Assembly: GCA_007129525.1 (NCBI GenBank)
Contig: SKVI01000310.1
Location: 1-15,687 of the forward strand
Source of the DNA: Gemmatimonadota bacterium
GTDB taxonomy: Bacteria > Gemmatimonadota > Gemmatimonadetes > Longimicrobiales > Gaopeijiaceae
DNA: 15,687 nt
Direction of reading: 5' to 3'
A program made the translations under genes and the position numbers. Positions 6,359 to 12,695 of this stretch are shown in pieces. A model generated the notes under the pieces. That model worked only from the letters and a program-made list of their open reading frames with translations. It was not told the origin of the DNA and searched no databases. The stretch's first letter is position 1, and the number at the start of each line of letters is the position of its first letter.

Positions 6359-6979
6359 ATGGACGTCCCCCCAGAAATCGCGTTCCGCGGCGTTGAGCCC
6401 ACCGATACGCTCAAAGAGCGAATCCTTGACGGAATCGACGACCTCGAGGAGGTCCACGACCGCCTCGTAAGCTGCCGGGTCATGGTGGAAGACACCACGC
6501 CTGGCCGCTCGTCGGGGAAGATCTACCGGGTCCGGCTGGACATCGGAGTTCCGAACCGAACGGTGGTAGTGGATTTCAAGCCGGACGGCGGCAACGAGAT
6601 CCGGGACGTGTATCAGGCCGTGAAGCAGGCCTTCGACATCGGACGGCGACGGCTGGATCAGATCCGCGAGCGTGACCGGGATCGCTCCCACGGCCGTGAC
6701 CTTCCTCCTCACGGACGGGTCATCAAGCTCCTCACCACCGACACTGGCACCCAGTACGGATTTCTCCTCTCAGGAGACGGCCGGGAAATCTACTTTCACG
6801 AAAACGCGGTGACCGACGCCGACTACGACGACCTGGAGGTGGGCACCGAGGTCCGTTTCACCGAGCGCCGGGGCGACGAAGGGCCGCAGGCCAGCGCGGT
6901 GACGCCGCTGGATCCGGCGGAGGTCGGGCCTCGTCAGGAAAGCTCGGTTCCTCTCCGGAGCCCCGAGTCGGGGGACTGA
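6359..6979 (+). CDS. HPF/RaiA-type ribosome hibernation factor fused to a cold-shock domain
   Basis: Cytosolic protein of 206 residues. Residues 1-105 match the HPF/RaiA (ribosome-associated inhibitor, sigma54 modulation) fold: IAFRGVEP, a helix with LEEVHDRLVSCRVMVE, RVRLDIGVP and a second basic helix VYQAVKQAFDIGRRRLDQI. Residues 117-182 form a cold-shock/S1-like RNA-binding domain with GRVIKL, YGFLLSGDGREIYFHEN (the RNP1/RNP2-like strands) and GTEVRF...GPQASAV. HPF domains sit in the 30S decoding region and silence ribosomes; the added cold-shock domain may bind RNA. The fusion is known in several phyla. The ATG at 6359 is chosen over an in-frame TTG at 6338 because AGGAG (6343-6347) and GGAA lie between them. 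A tail of about 24 residues after the cold-shock domain is unrelated to the family, and its DNA overlaps the convergent nucleotidyltransferase gene. Confidence 0.88.
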   Translation: MDVPPEIAFRGVEPTDTLKERILDGIDDLEEVHDRLVSCRVMVEDTTPGRSSGKIYRVRLDIGVPNRTVVVDFKPDGGNEIRDVYQAVKQAFDIGRRRLDQIRERDRDRSHGRDLPPHGRVIKLLTTDTGTQYGFLLSGDGREIYFHENAVTDADYDDLEVGTEVRFTERRGDEGPQASAVTPLDPAEVGPRQESSVPLRSPESGD

Positions 6980-7809
6980 ACCTCCGGATCGCCGTGGTCA
7001 GGGCCCCGCGACACCTGGGGCCACTCTCCCCGATCCCAGAGCGTCCGGGCCCGGTGGAGGCCTTTCGGCGTTCCGATATCCAGACGGCCGCCGGCGGCAG
7101 GATAGGCCAGAACCACCTCGCGGCGAACCAGCCAGGCCAGGAATCCCCCCAGGGCGTCGGCACCGTGTCCGTCGGCGAGGTACCGGGACACCAACCCGCA
7201 GGCACGACGCGTCATGAAGTACAGGGGGAGTGCCGTGAGGGTCGAGGGTGGGTCCTCCGGCTTCTCGTGGAGCTCGATGATGCGGCCCTCGCCGTCCGTG
7301 AGCACCACCCCGCGATGCCGAAGGACCCGGGGGTCGGGCTCATCCACGACCGGGACCACCGCCGCCGCCTCTCTGCGGCGATCCAGGAGAGACGCGGGCC
7401 CCTCCGGGTCGAAGCGGACGAGAGTGTCCGAGGCCCCGACCAGCACGGAACCCTTCGGCGGGAAGCGCTCCAGCGCCAGCGCCAGGTCTCCCACGGCCCC
7501 CAGGCGGTGGGCCGGGTCCCTCGTCCCGTTGTCCACGAGACGGATGGGTGCATGTCTGCGATCCGGGTTCGCCCGGTTCTCTACCCAACGGCGAAACTGC
7601 GGTGCGTGCCGGGAGTTGGTGACCAGGACGATCCGGTCCAGGCGGAGCCCTCCGTCGAGCCAGGCCAGAAGGTGATCGAGCAGGGGCCGTCCCCCCACCG
7701 GCAGGAGTGCCTTGGGGCACTCTTCCGTCAACTCTCCCAGGCGGGTGCCGTACCCTGCCGCCAGGAGGACGGCGGACCAGCCCTTCCCCCGGCTACCCTT
7801 CGTCCTCAC
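6934..7809 (-). CDS. Sugar-phosphate nucleotidylyltransferase (NTP_transferase family)
   Basis: Cytosolic enzyme of 291 residues that would couple an NTP to a sugar-1-phosphate or similar phosphate, releasing pyrophosphate. Motifs: AVLLAAGYGTRLGELTEECPKALLPV (from residue 13; NTP-binding GxGTR and Lys33), GASDTL with metal-binding Asp128, an EKP motif at 182-184, and LDIGTPKG (243-250). The nucleotide and sugar cannot be told; N-terminal motifs are shared by the glucose-1-phosphate thymidylyl, mannose-1-phosphate guanylyl and MurNAc-1-phosphate uridylyl branches. The GTG at 7809 is chosen because it lies just before the first conserved strand; it overlaps the macro gene stop by 17 bases. No other start lies nearer the homology. 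The last about 25 residues are unconserved and their DNA overlaps the hibernation-factor gene by 46 bases. Confidence 0.85.
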   Translation of the reverse strand: MRTKGSRGKGWSAVLLAAGYGTRLGELTEECPKALLPVGGRPLLDHLLAWLDGGLRLDRIVLVTNSRHAPQFRRWVENRANPDRRHAPIRLVDNGTRDPAHRLGAVGDLALALERFPPKGSVLVGASDTLVRFDPEGPASLLDRRREAAAVVPVVDEPDPRVLRHRGVVLTDGEGRIIELHEKPEDPPSTLTALPLYFMTRRACGLVSRYLADGHGADALGGFLAWLVRREVVLAYPAAGGRLDIGTPKGLHRARTLWDRGEWPQVSRGPDHGDPEVQSPDSGLRRGTELS

Positions 7810-8377
7810 CGGCTTCCGGGTCGTCCCCGCTGGTGAGTTCCGTGAGGACCCGCTCGTGCACGTCCAGGGCGCGGCTGTCGTAGAGGACAAACCGGATCCG
7901 CCCCACCGAGTCCAGATCCGAAATCTCGTCCAGGACCGTGGCCAGCGCCACCCGGGCCGCCGCCTCCAGGGGATACCCGAAGGCGCCGGTGGAGATGGCC
8001 GGAAACGCCACCGTTTCGAGTCCGTTCTCTTCGGCCAGGGCCAGGGCCTCCCGGTAGCACGACGCCAGGAGTTCATCGGCGGGCTCGTCCTCGCCGTACA
8101 CCGGACCGAGACAGTGGATGACGTGGGGATTGGGCAGATCGTGGCCCGAGGTGATGACGGCTTCGCCTGGCCGAATCGGCGCCATGGGACGGCACTCCTC
8201 CGCCAACCCCGGCCCGGCCGTCCGGTGGATCGCCCCCGCCACGCCCCCACCGATCTGGAGCTGGGCGTTGGCGGCGTTGACCACGGCGTCGAAGCCGTCC
8301 TGGGCGGCAATGTCACCGACGACGCACTCCAGGTCGACTCCGTCGAGCTGGACCCGGGTCTCCGTGCTCCTGATCAT
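7793..8377 (-). CDS. Macro-domain protein (ADP-ribose binding or hydrolysing)
   Basis: Single macro domain of 194 residues. It has VVNAANAQL (adenosine-side loop, NAAN at 34-37), GGGVAGAIHR (43-52), the HVIHCLGPVYG strand and AISTGAFGYPLEAAA (the phosphate/ribose loop at 128-140). Members bind ADP-ribose, and some remove ADP-ribose from proteins or deacetylate O-acetyl-ADP-ribose. The catalytic Asp of the MacroD/YmdB class (GGGVDGAIH) is Ala here, as in the Af1521-like pattern, so activity may be altered or limited to binding. The ATG at 8377 has an excellent Shine-Dalgarno: GGGAGGA at 8389-8383, with the GGAGG core 6 bases from the start. First gene of a two-gene unit with the nucleotidyltransferase. 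It diverges from the phosphate cotransporter across a 199-base gap. Confidence 0.92.
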   Translation of the reverse strand: MIRSTETRVQLDGVDLECVVGDIAAQDGFDAVVNAANAQLQIGGGVAGAIHRTAGPGLAEECRPMAPIRPGEAVITSGHDLPNPHVIHCLGPVYGEDEPADELLASCYREALALAEENGLETVAFPAISTGAFGYPLEAAARVALATVLDEISDLDSVGRIRFVLYDSRALDVHERVLTELTSGDDPEAGEDEG

Positions 8378-8493
8378 CCGATTCCTCCCGAGGCTTGGGT
8401 GAAGGGTGGCTTCGAGGGCCTTCCTGCCATGTCCCTACTCCGCACCCGGCGCCGGGCTCCGCCGCCCCTTGATTCGGACCTGGGCCCCTTCCA

Positions 8494-8513
8494 CTTTGTA
8501 ACGGCTTTGTGAC
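8494..8513 (+). promoter_or_regulatory. PHO-box-like direct repeat upstream of the phosphate cotransporter
   Basis: CTTTGTAAC (8494-8502) and CTTTGTGAC (8505-8513) form a 9-base direct repeat with one mismatch and an exact 11-base period, ending 63 bases before the cotransporter start. PhoB/PhoP response regulators bind direct repeats with this spacing in many bacteria, and the neighbour is a phosphate transporter. The half-site differs from the E. coli CTGTCAT, so assignment is inference. Confidence 0.45.
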
Positions 8514-8576
8514 TCAGCTTCGCGGTTCGCAACCGAACCACCCGGATGCCCCCGATTCCCACAATGCAAACTCCTC

Positions 8577-10295
8577 GTGAGTGAGACCCTGACCGCCCTC
8601 ATTCCCATGGCCCTGGCGGCCATCGGGGGGCTCGGCATCTTCATGCTGGGCATGAAGTACATGTCCGAAGGAATGCAGGCGGTGGCGGGGAACTCGCTGC
8701 GGCGTCTCATCAGCCTGGTCACCGACAACCGGATCACCGCCACCGGGGCAGGCACGGCGGTGACCCTCCTGGTCCAGTCCTCCACCATCACCACCGTCAT
8801 CGTGGTGGGCCTGGTGAACGCCGGCCTCATGCAGCTCCCGCAGGCCATGGGGGTGATCATGGGCGCCAACATCGGGACCACCATCACCGGGTGGATCCTG
8901 ATCCTGAAGATTGGGGAGTACGGTCTTCCGATTCTGGGGGCGGCGGCTCTGGTCTACATCTTCAGCCGTCGCGACAAACCCCGCTTCATCGCCATGGCCG
9001 TCATGGGGCTGGGGATGATCTTCTTCGGGCTCGAGCTCATGAAGGAGGGGTTCGCGCCCATGCGCGACATCCCGGCCTTCGTCGAGGCCTTCGCCTGGTT
9101 CGAGGCGGACAGCTACGTGGGCGTGCTGAAGTGCGTGGTCCTGGGCGCCGTCTTCACCTTCCTCCTGCAGAGCAGCAGCGCCACCCTGGGCATCACCATC
9201 GGGCTGGCGAGCACCGGCGTCATTCCGTTCGCCACCGCCGCGGCCCTGGTGCTGGGAGAGAACATCGGCACCACCATCACCGTCATGATCGCCTCCATCG
9301 GCGCCAACACCAGCGCCAAGCGAACGGCCGCGGCCCACGTCCTGTTCAATATCTTCGGGGTGTTCTGGATCACCCTCATCTTTGCCTGGTACATCCAGCT
9401 CGTGGCGGGCCTGGTCCAGGGATTCCACGGAGCCGATCCGCTGACCCTCACCCTGGCCGACCTTGATGATCCAGTGCGGTACGCGGTGATCATGACGGCG
9501 GGGATCGCGCTCACACACACCCTCTTCAACGTTACGAACACCCTGCTGTTTCTTCCCTTTCTGGGTCCGTTCGCAAAGCTCCTTCGCAAGATCGTGCCCG
9601 ATCCGGGGGTGAAGGAAGTTCGACACCTCAAGCACCTGGACGCCCGCGGATACGACGCCCCGGTCCTGGGGGTGGAGCAGAGCCGCGGCGAGGTGGTGCA
9701 GATGGGGCTGGGCACCGTCAAGATGATCGAGTGGATCCACCAGCTGGGATTCAACGGGCCCCGGGACGAACGTCTCATCCAGAAGACCTTCCACCGGGAG
9801 GAGGTGCTGGACAACGTCCAGCAGGAGATCATGGCCTTCCTCACCGACCTCCTGGACGCCACGGTCCCCTACTCCATCGCCGAAGAGGGCCGCAAACAGC
9901 TCCGGATCGCCCACGAGTATGAATCCATGAGTGACCGGCTGGCCAGCGTGCTCCGGGCCTACCTCAAGATGAAGGACCGGAAGCTGGAGCTGCCTGCCGA
10001 CCAGCTGGCCGGGCTCCGGGAATTGCACGAGCTGGTGGCGGACTTCCTCCGGCAGGTGACCGACGCCTACCAGCGCAGAGAGGTGCTGAACGACGCCCAG
10101 GCCCAGACTCTGAACGCCGGCATCACACGCCGGATCAAGGAACTGCGAAACGACCACCTGCAGCGGATGACCGAGAGCCCCATCGACCCCACCCTGAGCA
10201 TGCTCGTCACCGGGGTGCTCACCGACTACCGGCGGATCCGGGCCCACACCATGAACATCCACGAGGCCATGTCAGACGTGAGCGTCCCGGCCTGA
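8577..10295 (+). CDS. Na+/phosphate cotransporter with C-terminal PhoU-like domain
   Basis: Inner-membrane protein of 572 residues of the NptA/YjbB (PF02690) family, which moves inorganic phosphate with sodium. Two inverted transport repeats are evident: LLVQSSTITTVIVVGLVNAG with GANIGTTIT (about 64-105), and LLQSSSATLGITIGLAS with GENIGTTIT (about 196-236). Each repeat has the QSS motif thought to line the substrate path. Further hydrophobic segments reach about residue 330. Residues about 350-565 are soluble, charged and helical (VQMGLGTVKMIEW, HREEVLDNVQQEIMAFL, YESMSDRLASVLRAYLK), resembling PhoU four-helix repeats and probably tying transport to phosphate status. The GTG at 8577 begins the family's N-terminal sequence, but no Shine-Dalgarno is visible; an out-of-frame ATG at 8564 starts a 6-codon frame overlapping it. 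A PHO-box-like repeat lies upstream. Confidence 0.93.
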   Translation: MSETLTALIPMALAAIGGLGIFMLGMKYMSEGMQAVAGNSLRRLISLVTDNRITATGAGTAVTLLVQSSTITTVIVVGLVNAGLMQLPQAMGVIMGANIGTTITGWILILKIGEYGLPILGAAALVYIFSRRDKPRFIAMAVMGLGMIFFGLELMKEGFAPMRDIPAFVEAFAWFEADSYVGVLKCVVLGAVFTFLLQSSSATLGITIGLASTGVIPFATAAALVLGENIGTTITVMIASIGANTSAKRTAAAHVLFNIFGVFWITLIFAWYIQLVAGLVQGFHGADPLTLTLADLDDPVRYAVIMTAGIALTHTLFNVTNTLLFLPFLGPFAKLLRKIVPDPGVKEVRHLKHLDARGYDAPVLGVEQSRGEVVQMGLGTVKMIEWIHQLGFNGPRDERLIQKTFHREEVLDNVQQEIMAFLTDLLDATVPYSIAEEGRKQLRIAHEYESMSDRLASVLRAYLKMKDRKLELPADQLAGLRELHELVADFLRQVTDAYQRREVLNDAQAQTLNAGITRRIKELRNDHLQRMTESPIDPTLSMLVTGVLTDYRRIRAHTMNIHEAMSDVSVPA

Positions 10296-10301
10296 GACGG
10301 C

Positions 10302-10317
10302 AGGGCCACGGGGCCTT
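10302..10317. terminator. Candidate bidirectional hairpin between convergent genes
   Basis: AGGGCC (10302-10307) pairs with GGCCTT (10312-10317) around an ACGG loop, with one G-U pair. It fills most of the 22-base gap between the cotransporter stop and the kdkA stop. There is no long T-run, so it is a candidate only. Confidence 0.4.
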
Positions 10318-11046
10318 CTACCGAGCGCCCTCCCGGTAGCCCTCCAGGAGCGCGCGCCAGCACGCCGACCATGGAGGGCTCTGCCACCGCTCCGGGCCCA
10401 GGATCTTGGCCCCGGACCGTTGGAGACGGGCCAGGTTTCTGCGTTGCCAGGCTCCGGGTCTGCGGATCCGACCCCGATCGAAGTCGATGAGGGTCACCTG
10501 CTCCTCGTCGACCAGGATGTTTCCGGCGGAGAGGTCGGCGTGATAGACCCCCGCCCGGTGGAACCGACGAAGCGTGGCACCAATCCGACGCCAGAGCGGG
10601 GGATGGGGGTTGCCTTCGGTCAGCTCTCGCCTGAGCGGCCGGCCCGGAACCCGCACCGTGATGATGTCCCCGGTATGGGTGAGCCCACGGGGCCAGTAGC
10701 CGGCGGCCACCGGCGGAGGAACCGGGAGCCCCTCCTGCCTCAATCGCCGAAGCAGCCTCAGTTCCCGAAAGGGGCGGCTTCGCCCGGCTCCCATTCGAAG
10801 ATACCGATCCTCCACGATGCGGGCCGGGAAGCCCCCCCGTCGAAGGTGCCGAAGCACCCACTCCTCCGCACCCGCATCCACCACGTGCACCGTCCCACGG
10901 CCCTCGTGGGTGGCCACCACGTCGCCCCGGGCCAGCCAGTGGGCCGGATCGAAGGTCCGGGCCGCGGGTTCCGGCAGCCTTCGGGGATCATGGAGGATCA
11001 CCCCGCCGGGGACGATCCTCCGCTGGAGGGGCTCATCCGACGCCAT
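10318..11046 (-). CDS. kdkA: 3-deoxy-D-manno-octulosonic acid kinase (KdkA/WaaP family)
   Basis: Protein of 242 residues of the lipopolysaccharide kinase family. It has a protein-kinase-like fold with WVLRHLRRGG (63-72, nucleotide-lobe strand with basic cluster), a helix with Glu95, GLPVPPPVAAGYWP hinge region, catalytic loop HADLSAGNILVD (169-180; Asp171, Asn176) and metal loop LIDFDRGRIR (186-195; Asp188). The downstream WQRRNLARLQRS is typical of KdkA. The enzyme phosphorylates Kdo in the LPS inner core at the inner face of the cytoplasmic membrane, which implies a Kdo-containing outer membrane in the host. The ATG at 11046 overlaps the upstream serine hydrolase stop by 14 bases; no strong Shine-Dalgarno is seen, consistent with coupling to that gene. 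Length agrees with the family (about 240). Confidence 0.88.
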   Translation of the reverse strand: MASDEPLQRRIVPGGVILHDPRRLPEPAARTFDPAHWLARGDVVATHEGRGTVHVVDAGAEEWVLRHLRRGGFPARIVEDRYLRMGAGRSRPFRELRLLRRLRQEGLPVPPPVAAGYWPRGLTHTGDIITVRVPGRPLRRELTEGNPHPPLWRRIGATLRRFHRAGVYHADLSAGNILVDEEQVTLIDFDRGRIRRPGAWQRRNLARLQRSGAKILGPERWQSPPWSACWRALLEGYREGAR

Positions 11047-12562
11047 TGCCGCCGTCGGCCGGGTCGGGGACCCTCTCGAAGCGCAGGTCGCGCACCCGGT
11101 TGCCGGTGACCCGGAAGCCGTTCACCTCACCCCGGGCGTCACGGGTGAACTCCAGGAGTCGCATGTACCAGGCCTCGCCCCTGAAGCGGTCTCCGCCCAG
11201 GGGGACCAGGGCGGCATCGGGGTGCCGATGGTGGGTCAGCACCAGTCCGTCTCCCTCAAGCCCCACTCGGTAGAGGGCGTCCAGCTCGCGGCTGTAGTAG
11301 GCCCCCTGGTGGCTGCCGAGGGGATCGTCGGGTGTGGGGGAAGCAGCTTCCCCGGCGGACCCGCCGTCGCCCGTACCCCCTTCCCCACCCTGGTCCGCCA
11401 CCCGGGGACGGGGATCCATGGCCTCCTCCAGGAAGATTTCCGCCACCCGGCGAGCCATCCCCCCGGAGTTGAAGCTGGACGCGTTGCCCATGACCACGAC
11501 TCCGAACTCCTGGTCCGGGAAGTGAAGGAGCTGGCTCCGGAACCCGGCGTCGGCACCGCCATGTCCCACGGTCCGGAGGCCCCGGTAGCTCCCGACGCTG
11601 AGTCCCAGCCCGTAGCCCACGGTGTCGCCACCGGTCAGCACGGCGGGCGTCCGCATCTCTTCCCACAGAGGATCGTCGCCCACCTGGGGCTCCTCCATCT
11701 CGCCGATCCACCGGGCCAGGTCCTCGGCCGTGGTGAAGAGGCTTGTGGCCCCCTGATTGGCGTAGCTCAGCACGGCGTTCTGCCACCGCCCCTGCCCGGC
11801 GGGCCGGTACGAATAGGCCCGACCCGGCACCACATGGGTGTGATCGTCATGAACGTGGGTCCGGTTCATTCCCAGGGGCACGAAGACCCTCTCTTCCAGG
11901 AAGCGCCCGAACTCCATCTCCGCCACCCGCTCCACCACCTCGGCCAGGAGGGAATAGCCCATGTTGGAGTAGAGGTGCTCCCGACCCGGGTCGAAGTTGA
12001 GTTCCTCCTGCCGGGCCATGAGCGTCAGGATCTGGTCACGGGTAATGACATCGTCCAGGCGCCAGCCGGCCATGGCCAGCAGCTCCCACTGGTCCCTCAC
12101 CCCGCTGGTGTGGGTCGCCAACTGCCGGAGGGTGATCCGGGCGCCCAGGTCGGGAAGCTCCGGGAGGTGGTCCCGGACGTCGTCATCCCAGGAGAGCTGA
12201 CCCTCTCGGGCCAGGAGCGCCACCGCAAAGGCGGTGAACTGCTTCGAGACCGAGGCCACGTGGAAGGGAGTGGAGGGGGTCACCGCCGCCCGATACTCGA
12301 GCTGGGCCGAGCCGTAGCCCCGGGTAAAGACCGGTCTTCCGTCCCGCACCACCGCCACCGCGGCGCCGGGGCCATCGGGCTCGTCCCACTGGGCGAAGGC
12401 GGAGTCGACGGCCGCCGCCTGGGCGGGAGTCGTGGCCTGGGCCGCGGCCGGCATGGGCGGACCCATCGCCAGGACCAGGAGGAACACCAGGAGGAGGACC
12501 GCTGGCACCCCCCGGCGACAGGGCAAAGCAGGTTGGGTTCTCATGGCATGAGCGTGGAACAT
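11033..12562 (-). CDS. Exported serine hydrolase, beta-lactamase (class C-like) family
   Basis: Protein of 509 residues with a signal peptide (hydrophobic core about 18-34, AAAQA cleavage near 43), so it probably acts in the periplasm. The PF00144 beta-lactamase/penicillin-binding fold spans about 50-385. SVSK (104-107) carries the nucleophile Ser104 and Lys107, YSN (198-200) the catalytic Tyr, and HGG (334-336) the third motif. An extra Gly/Ser-rich linker (about 388-412) leads to a C-terminal beta domain (about 413-509) like those of serine hydrolases with a DUF3471/lipocalin-like tail. Likely substrates are small esters or D-amino-acid peptides; a role in drug resistance is not implied. 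ATG 12562 is chosen for GGAG 8 bases upstream; ATG 12544 would also give a signal peptide, and GTG 12601 is unlikely. It overlaps kdkA downstream. Confidence 0.88.
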   Translation of the reverse strand: MFHAHAMRTQPALPCRRGVPAVLLLVFLLVLAMGPPMPAAAQATTPAQAAAVDSAFAQWDEPDGPGAAVAVVRDGRPVFTRGYGSAQLEYRAAVTPSTPFHVASVSKQFTAFAVALLAREGQLSWDDDVRDHLPELPDLGARITLRQLATHTSGVRDQWELLAMAGWRLDDVITRDQILTLMARQEELNFDPGREHLYSNMGYSLLAEVVERVAEMEFGRFLEERVFVPLGMNRTHVHDDHTHVVPGRAYSYRPAGQGRWQNAVLSYANQGATSLFTTAEDLARWIGEMEEPQVGDDPLWEEMRTPAVLTGGDTVGYGLGLSVGSYRGLRTVGHGGADAGFRSQLLHFPDQEFGVVVMGNASSFNSGGMARRVAEIFLEEAMDPRPRVADQGGEGGTGDGGSAGEAASPTPDDPLGSHQGAYYSRELDALYRVGLEGDGLVLTHHRHPDAALVPLGGDRFRGEAWYMRLLEFTRDARGEVNGFRVTGNRVRDLRFERVPDPADGGNGVG

Positions 12563-12667
12563 GGATTCGTCTCCGAAGCGGTGTTCAGCACCCGGACTCA
12601 CATGATCGGGGGCGCAAGGGGCCCCAACAGCTCGGGCGCTGTGTCCCGACGGGGGAGGGCATCTGCC

Positions 12668-12694
12668 AAAAAAATCCGGTTCCGCGGCCCGTGG
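12668..12694 (-). terminator. T-tract after the M28 peptidase gene
   Basis: On the minus strand, directly after the peptidase stop, a GC-rich stretch (12675-12694) is followed by seven T residues (complement of 12668-12674). Such a T-run is unusual in this GC-rich window. The possible stem is short (CCG/CGG), so it would be a weak intrinsic terminator at best. The rest of the gap to 12562 shows nothing clear. Confidence 0.3.
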
Positions 12695-12695
12695 G

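Noticed and set aside
7810..8316. N-terminal extension of the nucleotidyltransferase frame across the macro gene
   Set aside because: The extension is Arg/Pro/Trp-rich and out of frame with the real macro-domain protein; homology begins only near 7775, so the GTG at 7809 is the sensible start.
8498..8513. Reading of GTAAC...GTGAC as an inverted repeat operator
   Set aside because: The dyad has a mismatch in five bases, while the same bases form a longer direct repeat with an 11-base period, which explains them better.
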